DNA of 64,000 nucleotides from Streptomyces albipurpureus (GTDB taxonomy: Bacteria > Actinomycetota > Actinomycetes > Streptomycetales > Streptomycetaceae), in NCBI RefSeq assembly GCF_023701525.1, contig NZ_JAMQAW010000025.1:294319-358318 (forward strand). The letters are read 5' to 3'. The translations under genes were made by a program, and so were the position numbers. A model generated the notes under the pieces. That model made no database searches, was not told where the DNA came from, and was given only the letters and a program-made list of their open reading frames with translations. This document shows, piece by piece, positions 41,919-51,465 of the stretch. Within the stretch, counting starts at the first letter, position 1, and every line of letters begins with the position of its first letter.

Positions 41919-43310
41919 ATGACGGCGACAGCGCACGGCACGGACGACGGGACACCGGACCGGGACGGCCGGCCCAGGCCCGGGAAACCACCCGGACTGA
42001 CCCGGCTGACCACGGGCATCCACGACCCCTCCGCCCGAGGCATCGCCTCGCACGTCGCGGAGCTGATCCGCTCCGGCGAACTGACGCCGGGCGACCGGCT
42101 CCCGCAAGTACGGGCGCTCGCCGGGGTGCTACGGGTGAGCCCCGCGACGGTGTCGTCGGCATGGGCGCTCCTGAAGAAGCGGGGGCTCATCGTGGGCACC
42201 GGCAAGTCCGGCACCCGGGTGACCGGCCCCGCCGGTCTGGTCACCCACATCGAACCCGCGTCGATCGTCCCCGCCCGCTCCGACCTGCGGCTGCTCTACC
42301 CTGATCTCGGGCTGCTCCCGCTCCTGGCGCCCGCCCTGGCGAGCGCCGCAGACCTGCCCGGCCTGGACGAGTACTACGACTCGCCGATCCTGCCCGCGCT
42401 GCGCGCGGTGGTCGAGCCGGGCTGGCCGTACCGGGCGCAGGCGTACGCGGTCGCCAACGGCGCTTCGGACGCGGTCTGGACGGTGCTCCAGTCGCTGTCC
42501 GTCCCCGGCGATCGCATCGTCGTGGAGAGCCCGAGCCAGCCCCAGATGCTGCACCTGATGAACGATCTGGGACTGACCGTCATCGAGGTGCCCTATCTCG
42601 ACGACGGTCTGTCGACGGCGCGGCTAGCGGACGCGCTCAAGACCCGTCCGGTGGCGGTGTTCTTCCAGCCGCGGGCGCAGATCCCGACGGGATTCGCCAC
42701 CGTCGAACGCCGGGCCCGGCGGATCGCCGCCCTCGTCGGAAGGCTGCCCTCGACGGTGGTGGTCGAGTACGACGATCTCAACTCACTGTCCTCGAAGGAG
42801 CTGTACAGCGTCGGGCAGCATCTGCCGGAGCAGACCATCCACATCAAGTCCTACGAGAAGTCCTACGGCCCCGACCTGCGGCTGGCAGTCGTCGGCGCTC
42901 CCGCCACGCGGATGAGCCTGATCCACGCGCAAATCCGGCTGACCCGGCAGTGGACCTCCCGCATTCTCCAGAACGCGCTGGCCTGGCTGCTGGAGGACGA
43001 ACGGACCAGCGACGGCATCGCCCGCGCCCGGGACGTGTACGCCGAGCGGCTGTCGGTGCTGACAGGGCTGTTGCGGGACCGCGGTGTGGAAGCCACCGGC
43101 TCGGACGGATTCTGCGCCTGGATACCGGTGCGCAGTGAGGCACGCACGGTGGACTATCTGGTTTCCCACGGTGTGCTGGTGCTGGCCGGGGCCACTTCCT
43201 ACCCCTCGCGCGGCCCCGCCCACATTCGGGTGGCGACCTCACGCATGGAGCCGGCGATGAGCCACCGGCTCGCCGATCTCCTGGCGGAGTCGACCACGAT
43301 CCCAGACTGA
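41919..43310 (+). CDS. MocR-type GntR regulator with aminotransferase domain
   Basis: A 463-residue regulator. The N-terminal GntR winged helix includes GIASHVAELIRSGELTPGD, LPQVRALAGVLRVSPATVSS and WALLKKRGLIVGT. The C-terminal domain has the fold-type I aminotransferase layout, with NGASDAVWTVLQSLS, VVVEYDDLN (PLP-nitrogen Asp) and IKSYEKSYGPDLRLAVVG carrying Lys314, the likely PLP lysine. MocR proteins use PLP plus an amino compound as effector. As the last gene of the operon, 60 bases after the ATPase, it probably controls the operon in response to the transported amine. A hairpin follows. Confidence 0.9.
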   Translation: MTATAHGTDDGTPDRDGRPRPGKPPGLTRLTTGIHDPSARGIASHVAELIRSGELTPGDRLPQVRALAGVLRVSPATVSSAWALLKKRGLIVGTGKSGTRVTGPAGLVTHIEPASIVPARSDLRLLYPDLGLLPLLAPALASAADLPGLDEYYDSPILPALRAVVEPGWPYRAQAYAVANGASDAVWTVLQSLSVPGDRIVVESPSQPQMLHLMNDLGLTVIEVPYLDDGLSTARLADALKTRPVAVFFQPRAQIPTGFATVERRARRIAALVGRLPSTVVVEYDDLNSLSSKELYSVGQHLPEQTIHIKSYEKSYGPDLRLAVVGAPATRMSLIHAQIRLTRQWTSRILQNALAWLLEDERTSDGIARARDVYAERLSVLTGLLRDRGVEATGSDGFCAWIPVRSEARTVDYLVSHGVLVLAGATSYPSRGPAHIRVATSRMEPAMSHRLADLLAESTTIPD

Positions 43311-43340
43311 TGGCACAGCGCGGCGGGCAGGGTCTGGTGG

Positions 43341-43376
43341 GGGCCGCCGCCCCTCAGGGACACAGGGGGCGGCCCG
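43341..43376 (+). terminator. Imperfect hairpin ending the RraA-MocR operon
   Basis: GGGCCGCCGCCCCT pairs with AGGGGGCGGCCC across a short CAGGGACAC loop, with one bulged base. It lies about 30 bases after the MocR stop codon. Confidence 0.55.
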
Positions 43377-43538
43377 GCTACCGGCAGCGTCCGAACCAAC
43401 CGCGGTCCTTCCCAGCCTCCTCCACCGGGAGGCGACCATGGTGGGCGTCGACGCGATCGTCGTCTCCTACGTCAGCACCCCCGCCGTTCGCACCATTGCC
43501 GCCGTCAGACTCATCACCGCCTAGCACCGGTACCGCAG

Positions 43539-44067
43539 GTGACGACGGACCGGCGGGCCCGGGTGCGGCTGTTTGAGCGGGTGCGGGCGGTCCCGTACGC
43601 GACGGACGGCGCGCACGCCGCCGCCGAGCTGGTCACGGTGGGCCGGGGTGACTGCCTGGCGAAGTCCGCGTACCTGGTCGACGGATTCCGGGCACCGGGC
43701 TGTCCGGCGCGGCGGGTGCGGTGGCTCTACCACCTGCCCGACCAGCCGCGGAGGTCCGGCTTCTCCGGTCCCGCGAGGACGTCCAGTCCGCGGCCGAGGT
43801 CCTGATCGACGGACGCTGGACCCTCGTGGACGCCACACACGATCCGGCGCTCGCTGCGGCCGGGTTCACGGTCGCGGAGTGGGACCGGCACGGCGGCGTA
43901 CACCGTCCTGGCCTACCCGCCGGCCGGGCCGCAGCGGCGCCCCGGGGATGGGCCGGAGCCCTCGCCGAACGGCGGCGTGCCCGGCCCGGGATCCGGCCGG
44001 ACCGGTCTACCGGCAGGCGTTCAACGCATGGCTGTCGGTCCGCTCGTGGCCAAGCGCGGATGACTGA
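43539..44067 (+). pseudogene. Frameshifted transglutaminase-like protein
   Basis: Three frames together rebuild one protein. The first reads RVRLFERVRAVPYATDG and VGRGDCLAKSAYLVDGFRA, with the Cys of the transglutaminase core in GDC-x-x-KS, to about 43745. The second continues EVRLLRSREDVQSAAEVLI and DGRWTLVDATHDPALAAAG, with the His/Asp part. The third ends DPAGPVYRQAFNAWLSV. At least two frameshifts are needed, so the gene is broken unless the sequence has errors. The order of Cys and WTLVDATHDP is typical of cysteine-protease-like transglutaminase core proteins. A short 28-codon frame at 43438-43524 just upstream is not recognisable. Confidence 0.6.
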
Positions 44068-44155
44068 AGCGCTGTGAAGATGATCTTGAATGGGGCAGAT
44101 CCGGAGCCCCGAACGGGACCGGTTCAGGAGAAGGACGGCGCCCGAGGAGAATGAC

Positions 44156-44533
44156 TCAGGAGGCGGACGGCTCGATCTCCCCCGCGAAGACGATGACCTG
44201 GTCGATGAGGCTCCGCCGCAGATGGACGACGTCCGTTCCCGCCAGGCGGGGGCCTCCATCCGGCGTCGTGAAGACCCACTGGTACCGGGCCCACTCGCCC
44301 GGCATGTCCACCGCCGAACAGCGCACCATCGTGCCGGTCCCCGCGGGGTGGCGCCGGAGGTCCAGCACGAACCGCTCGACCGCCTCGATCCCCTCGCTGC
44401 GGCCCAACGGCCCCCAGAAGACCACGTCCGAGGTCAGGGCCTGGGAGAGCAGCGCAGTCACATAGCTGTCGTCCGAGGCGTTGAACGCGGAGATGAACGT
44501 GTCGATCGCGGACCGCGCGGTCTCTTCCTGCAT
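44156..44533 (-). CDS. NTF2-like (SnoaL-type) protein
   Basis: A 125-residue protein, MQEETARSAIDTFISAFNAS, with the alpha-beta cone fold typical of SnoaL/NTF2-like proteins: the N-terminal helix, ALTSDVVFWGPLGRSEGIEA, VERFVLDLRRHPAG and strands WARYQWVFTTPDGGPRLAG and VVHLRRSLIDQVIVFAGEI. Members bind small hydrophobic ligands, sometimes as isomerases or cyclases. ATG 44533 is preferred because the upstream in-frame sequence belongs to a different, broken gene. It is transcribed away from the transglutaminase relic. Confidence 0.7.
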   Translation of the reverse strand: MQEETARSAIDTFISAFNASDDSYVTALLSQALTSDVVFWGPLGRSEGIEAVERFVLDLRRHPAGTGTMVRCSAVDMPGEWARYQWVFTTPDGGPRLAGTDVVHLRRSLIDQVIVFAGEIEPSAS

Positions 44534-44594
44534 GCACCAGTAATACCAGTCGCCTCGCGGACCGCGCTCGTCCAGTGAGGCCCCGGCCACAGCA

Positions 44595-45025
44595 CTAGTT
44601 GCCCTTCTCTGGGGCGCCGAGGGTTGTGTGGGCGTGGCAGGCGGGGCATTCTCGCGCCCTGAGCAACGGCTTGTCGAGCTTGGTCGCGGGTGAGGGAACG
44701 GCTGTTGTCGGCGGGGTACCCAGCAGTCGCCGATGTGGACGCCGATGGGTCCGGTGATGTTCTTCTCCAGCACCCGGTCCGGCGGGGGAGGTACCGGGCG
44801 TGGAGGTCCGGCCGGGGCCGGATGGGTCGCCGGCCGACCACGGCCGGGCTGACTATTGCGGGCTGCGCGTTGTTCGGCTTCCCGTATCCAGCGTTCAGTC
44901 CGTGCGAGTTCCTGGGCCCGGACCCGGCGCAGGAAGCGCAGCGCCTCCAACCGCTGCTCGGTATCAGAAGCCGTCCCGCATCTACGGTGCGTGACGAGAG
45001 TTGAGGTGTGCTCCGTTTCGGTCAC
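44595..45025 (-). pseudogene. Frameshifted DUF6233-like protein
   Basis: The first frame reads EALRFLRRVRAQELARTER, WIREAEQRAARNSQ, a Pro-rich linker and VLEKNITGPIGVHIGDCW. Frame changes then lead to TRDQARQAVAQGA and finally to RECPACHAHTTLGAPEKGN before a TAG at 44595. The helix, Pro linker, HIGDCW, RDQA and C-x-x-C-H-x-H-T-x-LG order matches the Streptomyces DUF6233 family as I remember it. Two single-base shifts break it. Function of the family is unknown. Confidence 0.55.
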
Positions 45026-45247
45026 CAGGTGGTCGAAGGCGGGCCTGACTCGCCCTCAAGTACGCGGTGACCAGCAGTGCGAAGGCTTCCTGGGTGTCGC
45101 CAACGGGGGTTTGGGCGCGAAGGACCCGGCCGCCCAGATGGGTGGAGTTGGTTTCCAGGGAGGAGGGGGCTGGCAGGGGCCGAGAACCCGGCGATGAGCA
45201 ACACCGGTCTCCACGCGGCGAGTGGGGACGGCACGCGTGACCCCTCT

Positions 45248-45288
45248 GCCCCAGGCCCCAGTCCCCACCCAAGAGTGGGGCCTGGGGC
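45248..45288 (-). terminator. Terminator of the large LPKTG surface protein gene
   Basis: GCCCCAGGCCCCA at 45248-45260 and TGGGGCCTGGGGC at 45276-45288 form a perfect 13-bp stem with a 15-base loop, about 60 bases downstream of the stop of the minus-strand gene. Confidence 0.75.
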
Positions 45289-45346
45289 CGCATGTCAGAA
45301 CAGGTCGTCGATGGTGACGATCTCCTGACTGGCCACCGTCACCGGG

Positions 45347-48300
45347 TTAGCGGCGTCGGCTGCGCACGACCATCCAACTGCCGAGCCCGAGCAGCAGGGC
45401 TGCGGCCAGTACGGTGGCCGAGATCTGGGCACCGGTTTTGGGCAGGAACCCACCCGGCCCCTCGGATTCCGGCGTAGCCGGCGGGTCGGTCGGGTTCTTG
45501 GTGCACAGGGGGTTCTCGGGGACGCACTCGGTCGGCGGTTCCTGACCGGTGAGGGTGAGGAAGTTCCCGAGGTGGTGGTCTCCCTGGTTGTCATGGGCTT
45601 TGATTTTGACCTGGTAGGTCACGGTCGCGGTCTGGTCGGGTGCGACGGTTCCGGTGATGAGTAGGGTGTTTCCGGCTGGTCCGGTCACGGTGAGCCCGTC
45701 ACTGGCGGTGATTCTCCCTGCCCATGTGGCGTCGTCGAGTACGTCGGCGAGGTGGTCGGTGTACTCGACCGGGGCCGGTCCGCGTCCGGTGTTGGTGAAC
45801 GACAGGGTGTAGGTGAGGACCTGTCCGTCGTCGACGGTCGTGCCCGTCCGGGGGTCGACCGACTTGGCCGGGGCGATGTCTCCGACGGGGTTGGTGGTGC
45901 AGTCAGGCAGTTTCCCCTTGCCCGGCTCGCACACCGGCTCGGTGGGCGGCTTCTGCGAGGGGTCGAGCAGGTAGTTCGCGAGCACGTTGTCGCCGCGCTT
46001 ACCGGTCGGGTTGACCTTGACGGTGTAGGACACCGTGACGGTCTGCCCGGGCTTGAGCTGACCAGTGATCCGGATTCGGTTGCCGTCCCTGGACACCGTG
46101 AAGGCGTCGTCGGAGGCGACCGGTTCGCCGGTCACGGTGGCGTCGTCGAGCACGTGGGTCAGGTCGTCGGCCTTGTCCACGGCGCCGGTGGCTTTGCCGG
46201 TGTTGGTGAACGTCAGCGAGTAGGTCAGCTCTTGGCCGGGGACCACGGGGGTTCCGGAGGCGGGGTTGACCGACTTGGTGTCGACGATCTCCGGGATCGG
46301 GTGCTCGGTGCAGGACACCCCGTCCTCACCGCACTGAGGAGCGGTGTTCTCGGTAGCCGCGAGGACATTCCCTAGCCGGTTGTCTCCACGCTTCCCGTCG
46401 GGCTTCACGGTGACCGTGTACTTCACGGTCACCGTCTGACCGGGTGTGAGGGTGCCGGTGACCCGGATGATCCCGTCCTGACCGGACGTTGCCGACAGGG
46501 CAGGGTCCGACGAGGTCGGGGCTCCGGTGAGGTCGGCGTCGTCGAGCACCTTCTCCAGTTGGTCCGAGTGGTCGACCGGACCCGCTGCTTTGCCGGTGTT
46601 GGTGAACGTCAACGTGTAGGTGATTTCCTGATCCGCGAGGACCGTCGAGCCGGACTCGGGGTTGGAGGATTTCACGGCGGCCACGTTCGGCAGCGGTGTG
46701 ACGGTGCAGTTCGCATCCCCCTCGGCGCACTCCGACGGCGGCTGTTCGCCGGTGGGGATCAGGAAGTTGTCGGCGGTGTTGTTGCCGCGGTCGGCTTCGT
46801 CCTTGACCGTCATCTGGTAGGTGACGGTGACGGTCTGTCCCGGCTGGAGTTCTCCGGTGACCGTGAACGAACCATCGGTGACCGGCGAGACGCGGAGCGC
46901 GTCGTCGGAGGCCACCGGGTCGCGGGTCAGGTCGGTGTCGTCGAGTACATCGGTGAGGATGTCGGTGTGGCCGACGGCCGACGGGGCTTCCCCCTGGTTG
47001 TCGAAGGTGAGGGTGTAGGTCAGCACCGTCCCGGTCTCGACCGGGGCGGTGTCGGCAGAGACTGTCTTGCCGGTCAGGAGCCGCCCGATGGGGGTGACGG
47101 TGCAGTCCGGACGCTGCGCGTCGTCGGGCCGGCACACCGGGTCGGTCGGCGGGACCGGCGGGTTCTGCGGGTCGTCGGGGAGCAGGAAGTTCGCCGCGAT
47201 GTCGTCGCCGCGCTTGCCGTCCGCTTTTACCGTGACCCGGTAGGTCGCCTCGTAGGTCTCTCCCGCGGGAACCTCACCGGTGATGGTGATGCGGTTCCCG
47301 TCACGGGCGGCCGTGAGACCGTCCGAACTGGTGGGTTCGGTGGTGACGTCCGCGTCGTCGGTCACGTGGTCGAGCAGATCGACGCTCTCCACGGTCGCGG
47401 GTGCTTCACCTGTGTTCTCGAAGAACAGCGTGTACGTCAGCACCGTCCCGGCAGCCACCGGAGTCCGGTCGGCCTCGACGGCCTTCCAGGAGTCCAGCAG
47501 CGGCACCGGGTGCTCGGTGCAGGAGACGCGCTCGTCCTCACAGTCCGGGTCGGTCGTGCCGGTGGGAGCGAGGACGTTGCCCAGGCGGTTGTCCCCTCGT
47601 TGCCCGTCCGGCAGCACCGTCACGGTGTAGGTGACCGTGCGTGTGGCGCCGGCGGCCAGTTCGTCCACGTTCCAGGTGATCGTGTCATCCGATGCCCGGA
47701 CCGCCCGGCCGTCGTCGGCGTCGGTGAAGGACCCGAACGTGGCGTCGTCGAGGACGTCGCTCAGGTTGTCGGTCAACGCGATGCCGTGGACCGGGTACTG
47801 CGAGTCGTTGGCCACGGTCAGGGTGTAGGTGATCGTGTCCCCGGCGTTCACGGTGGTGCCGGATGCCGGGTCCGAGGTCTTCGACAGCGTCCACTCGCCC
47901 TGACGCGGGTCGTTCTCGATCTTCCCCAGGTCGAACAGGTAGCTGCCGCGGTCGACGTCGGCGGGATCGACGTTCACCTCGATCGGGTCCTCGAGGGGCA
48001 GATGTCCGGACGGTGCCGTGGTTTCGGTGAGCGTGTAGTCGCCCCATGGGATACCGGCCAGGCGGAACTGCCCAGCCGCGGGGTCCTGATCGGCACCCGA
48101 ACACGGCGCGTCGGTGCAGTCCGTGATCGTCAGCGGCCATCCGTCGGGCATCTTCTCGCCGTCCTTGAGCACAGGGGCGAGGGTCCACTCGGAGCCCGCG
48201 AGCAGGTCCCCGGTGCGGCTGTCGGTCTTCTGCCAGGCGACGTCCGGCAGGAGCTGCAGCCCGACGGCCGATGCCTCGGTCGGCAGGATCGGCCTTCCCG

Positions 48301-51184
48301 AGGATGCTTCGACACCGGCGACGGCGGTGTTGTTCCATGCGATGCCGTCGAGGTCGGCACTTGTGGTCGTGTTCGGGCCTGCGGCCTTGACGGCGAGCAC
48401 GGCGCTCTCGGAATCTCCAGGGGCGAAGACCCGGGACCCGAAGTCGATGCGCAGGGCGGTGACCGCTTCGTAGTCGCCGCCGGGCGGCGTGGCCGCCCAG
48501 TCGTTCGCGCAGCCGGCGGGTGCGCTGTTCACGGCGCCGCCGCCGGTACCGGCGAGGTCGCCGCGGCACGGGTTGGCGCTGGTGGAGTACCGCAGCGTCG
48601 CGCCCGCGGGCGCCGTGACCGGCCCGGTCAGGTGCACCGGGAACGCCGAGTCCCGGGCGCCCTGGGCGCCGGGGAGGATCAGGGAGTCACCGATCCGGGG
48701 CAGCATGTCGTAGGCGACCACGTTGCGGATGTCCACCGATCCCGGGTTCGCGACACGGATGGCGTACTCAGCCTCGCCGGACAGATCGGTGGCTCCGACG
48801 CCCCGGGCGCCGATCGGGTCAGCGTCGTAGGCGCCCTGCACCGTCTTGCTCGTGTTCACGCCGGCAACGGGGAGGACGTTGAAGCTCGCGGAGGCCAGGC
48901 ACCCGATGGCGGCGGCGCGGTCGGTGGTCGGCTTCAGGTCGGCGTCGACGAGTGTCCCCTGCCCGCACTGCAGGTAGGTGTCGGGCACGCCTGGCCCGCC
49001 TTCGGCGCCGGTGAGCAGGTAGTTGTTCGTGTAGACGCCCGCAGGGACACCCTGGTTGACGCGAACCTGGAACCGCACATAGGCGGTCCGGCCCAGGGTC
49101 GCGAACGAGGTGATCTCGGCGTCCGGGAATGTCACCGTGACCCGTTTCCGCCGCTCACCCAGGTAGTCGACCGTCTCGACGGCGACGTCGGGTTCGCCGA
49201 GCGCGGCCACGAGCGGCGCGTCTCCTCCCGCGTCGGGAACGATCTGGAGCGAGTCCTCGACCATGGTGAGCGCGGCCGGGAGGTACTCGGTCACGGTCGG
49301 GGTGAAGGTCGACGCGTCGAGGACTGCTTGGCCTGCGTTCCATCGCGACCGGTTCATCGCGAGATCGACGGTGAGCACGTCGCCGGTCTGCACCGCGGGG
49401 GTCGCGGGGCGGGAGCCTTTGGGGATCGCGGGATCGTACATCGACTTGACGGGTCGCAGCGTGAACGGGTTCGTCATGACCTGCCGGTAGCCGCAGATAC
49501 CGGCGTTGCTGTCCGCCGTCTGCGGCTCGTACGGGCGGTACTGGCGTCCGCCTTCGAAGGTGATCACGTTCTCGAGGGGGCAGTTCTCCACCGTGACATA
49601 CCAAGGGTGGACGTCGGAGCGGTCCACATCGAGGTTCGGGTTGGTGTACACCGTGTCGACGTTGCTGAACGGCACATCCTTCGAGACACGGCCGTGGATG
49701 AAGATGCTGCCGCCGCCGAACGCGGGGATCTCGGTGTCCACCTCGATCTTTGTGATCCACTCACCCGCGGGCACCGGGGTGGGCGTGGTGCTGTTGGTGC
49801 CGTCGCAGTAGCGCTTGGCGGTGTCGCTCATCGACGTGCCCGCGGCGATCGTGCACGATCCGGTGCTGCCGGCGTTCGTCGTCCAGTTCACTTGCGACTC
49901 GGGCAGGTACCTGTCCGCGGAGAACTGCAGATCCACGAACGCGGGGGTGGCGCAGTCGATGTCGTTCTCGTCGGTCGGCGAGGTCAGCCCGCACGGCATC
50001 ATGTCGGTGAACGTCCACCGGCCCGCGGTCGGCTCGTCCGAGGTGCCGCTCAGGGAGTAGATGTTGTTGTTCTGGGTGTGCACGGTGCGGTAGAGCGGCG
50101 ATCCGATCGCGAAGTCGTAGCCGGGCCTCTTCTCGACGCTCGCACCGGCAGCACCCTCGCGGAGGGCGTGCGAGGTGGAGTCGTCCGAAGAGAGCGTTTC
50201 GGAGGACTGGCCCCACGCGTTCGCGGTGGCCACGACCGAGTTCGTGACCGCGCTCGGGTCCGGGTCGGCGCTGAACTCTCCATCGGGGTAGACGGCGGTC
50301 GCCCTCAGCGGCGTACCCGTCCAGGTCGTACTGCCGGAGTTCGGCGTGCAGGCATAGGGCGGGGTGTCGTAAATCGAGGAGCCGAGGCTCCAGGTGATGG
50401 TGTTCGCCGCCGAGTCGTACACGCCGCCGTGCGTGGCGCTCACGAACCGCGCCCCGGTGGGAAGAGTGTCGACCACGGTGAGGTTCTCCAGCGCCTGCGT
50501 TCCGAGTTCGGAGCAGGCATCCGCCATCTTGCGCGCATACCCGGTGGGAGCGCCCGTGGTGGGGATCTGGGAGTCGTAGCCCACCAGGATCGAGTAGGTC
50601 ACCTGCTGATCTACGTACGGGACGCCGGTCGGGCTGTGCTTGACCTTGGCGACGTTCAGGGAGATGTCGGAGGTCACGGTCGTGGTCGCCGAATCCGTGA
50701 CCGCCGCCGTGCCGGTGGCCGCGAAGGTCACCTCCGGGGTGATCGTCGCCCCATCGGGTGTGACGGAGTTCGGCGGGGTGAGCGTGAAGGACACAGTGTC
50801 AGAGGTACCGGTCGTCACGGTCGCCGGGAACGTCCACACAAGCGTCTGGTCCGGGGCGGTGCCGACGATCGTGGCCGCCCCGGGCACGACAGCCCCGTTG
50901 ATCTGGAGCGAGCTCTGGCTCGTCACCGTCAGCGGAACACCACCGGGGAACGCGTCCGACGACGCCAGCGCCGTCGGTACCGGAACCGAAATCTTCGCGC
51001 CATCGCACGTACCGCTGCCGCTACACGTCCACTGCACCCGGAACGACGCACCCTGACCGGACCGCACCGTCTCCGAGACCACCTCCACCGACACGTTCAG
51101 CGTGCCACCGGCGGCCTGCGCCGGCGTGTAGGCAAAGAGAATCGGCACAGCGAGTAGCAACGCGAGTACCGACCTCAGCGTCAT
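45347..51184 (-). CDS. Giant LPKTG-anchored surface protein with DUF11 repeats
   Basis: A 1,945-residue cell-wall protein. A signal peptide (TLRSVLALLLAVPILFAYTP, cleavage near AQAA) leads into a large beta-rich region of about 950 residues with paired cysteines. A SpaA/prealbumin-like domain follows (WQKTDSRTGDLLAGSEWTL to YTLTETTAPSGHLPL). Then come six DUF11-type repeats of 115-135 residues, each with a K-x-x-P-x-SGT start, TYTLTFTNTG and a Q-T-V-TVTYTVTVKPDG-like edge. The sorting signal is LPKTG, a hydrophobic helix and RSRRR. Lysines and the LPKTG fit sortase anchoring and perhaps isopeptide links. No sortase gene is nearby. ATG 51259 with a better ribosome site is an alternative start. 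Confidence 0.85.
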   Translation of the reverse strand: MTLRSVLALLLAVPILFAYTPAQAAGGTLNVSVEVVSETVRSGQGASFRVQWTCSGSGTCDGAKISVPVPTALASSDAFPGGVPLTVTSQSSLQINGAVVPGAATIVGTAPDQTLVWTFPATVTTGTSDTVSFTLTPPNSVTPDGATITPEVTFAATGTAAVTDSATTTVTSDISLNVAKVKHSPTGVPYVDQQVTYSILVGYDSQIPTTGAPTGYARKMADACSELGTQALENLTVVDTLPTGARFVSATHGGVYDSAANTITWSLGSSIYDTPPYACTPNSGSTTWTGTPLRATAVYPDGEFSADPDPSAVTNSVVATANAWGQSSETLSSDDSTSHALREGAAGASVEKRPGYDFAIGSPLYRTVHTQNNNIYSLSGTSDEPTAGRWTFTDMMPCGLTSPTDENDIDCATPAFVDLQFSADRYLPESQVNWTTNAGSTGSCTIAAGTSMSDTAKRYCDGTNSTTPTPVPAGEWITKIEVDTEIPAFGGGSIFIHGRVSKDVPFSNVDTVYTNPNLDVDRSDVHPWYVTVENCPLENVITFEGGRQYRPYEPQTADSNAGICGYRQVMTNPFTLRPVKSMYDPAIPKGSRPATPAVQTGDVLTVDLAMNRSRWNAGQAVLDASTFTPTVTEYLPAALTMVEDSLQIVPDAGGDAPLVAALGEPDVAVETVDYLGERRKRVTVTFPDAEITSFATLGRTAYVRFQVRVNQGVPAGVYTNNYLLTGAEGGPGVPDTYLQCGQGTLVDADLKPTTDRAAAIGCLASASFNVLPVAGVNTSKTVQGAYDADPIGARGVGATDLSGEAEYAIRVANPGSVDIRNVVAYDMLPRIGDSLILPGAQGARDSAFPVHLTGPVTAPAGATLRYSTSANPCRGDLAGTGGGAVNSAPAGCANDWAATPPGGDYEAVTALRIDFGSRVFAPGDSESAVLAVKAAGPNTTTSADLDGIAWNNTAVAGVEASSGRPILPTEASAVGLQLLPDVAWQKTDSRTGDLLAGSEWTLAPVLKDGEKMPDGWPLTITDCTDAPCSGADQDPAAGQFRLAGIPWGDYTLTETTAPSGHLPLEDPIEVNVDPADVDRGSYLFDLGKIENDPRQGEWTLSKTSDPASGTTVNAGDTITYTLTVANDSQYPVHGIALTDNLSDVLDDATFGSFTDADDGRAVRASDDTITWNVDELAAGATRTVTYTVTVLPDGQRGDNRLGNVLAPTGTTDPDCEDERVSCTEHPVPLLDSWKAVEADRTPVAAGTVLTYTLFFENTGEAPATVESVDLLDHVTDDADVTTEPTSSDGLTAARDGNRITITGEVPAGETYEATYRVTVKADGKRGDDIAANFLLPDDPQNPPVPPTDPVCRPDDAQRPDCTVTPIGRLLTGKTVSADTAPVETGTVLTYTLTFDNQGEAPSAVGHTDILTDVLDDTDLTRDPVASDDALRVSPVTDGSFTVTGELQPGQTVTVTYQMTVKDEADRGNNTADNFLIPTGEQPPSECAEGDANCTVTPLPNVAAVKSSNPESGSTVLADQEITYTLTFTNTGKAAGPVDHSDQLEKVLDDADLTGAPTSSDPALSATSGQDGIIRVTGTLTPGQTVTVKYTVTVKPDGKRGDNRLGNVLAATENTAPQCGEDGVSCTEHPIPEIVDTKSVNPASGTPVVPGQELTYSLTFTNTGKATGAVDKADDLTHVLDDATVTGEPVASDDAFTVSRDGNRIRITGQLKPGQTVTVSYTVKVNPTGKRGDNVLANYLLDPSQKPPTEPVCEPGKGKLPDCTTNPVGDIAPAKSVDPRTGTTVDDGQVLTYTLSFTNTGRGPAPVEYTDHLADVLDDATWAGRITASDGLTVTGPAGNTLLITGTVAPDQTATVTYQVKIKAHDNQGDHHLGNFLTLTGQEPPTECVPENPLCTKNPTDPPATPESEGPGGFLPKTGAQISATVLAAALLLGLGSWMVVRSRRR

Positions 51185-51465
51185 GGGAAGGCACCCCCCT
51201 CTCCTTTCGCGCGCCATCGTCCAGAAATGCCACCCGGAGGCGTGCGTGGCTATTCGCATCGAGGTTCCCTCTCCCCTTGTTTGGCACTGCCCGTCGACCA
51301 GAGCACAACCACAGGACGGGACCCTCCTTCCAAAGCGGGTCCCCGACCTGAGCGATCTGGCGAGCACTCGGGATCAAGCTATGGATCGATCGGCCCCAAA
51401 CCCTTAGCGACTCGCGCAGAAGAACACGGAAATATCACCTGAACAAGTGAAATTTTCGGTCCTGC

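Noticed and set aside
46559..51157. A very long open frame on the plus strand, antisense to the LPKTG surface protein gene
   Set aside because: Its translation is Val/Gly/Arg/His-rich with no domain, and it is explained by the high GC and codon bias of the true gene on the other strand, which has a signal peptide, repeats, sorting signal and terminator.
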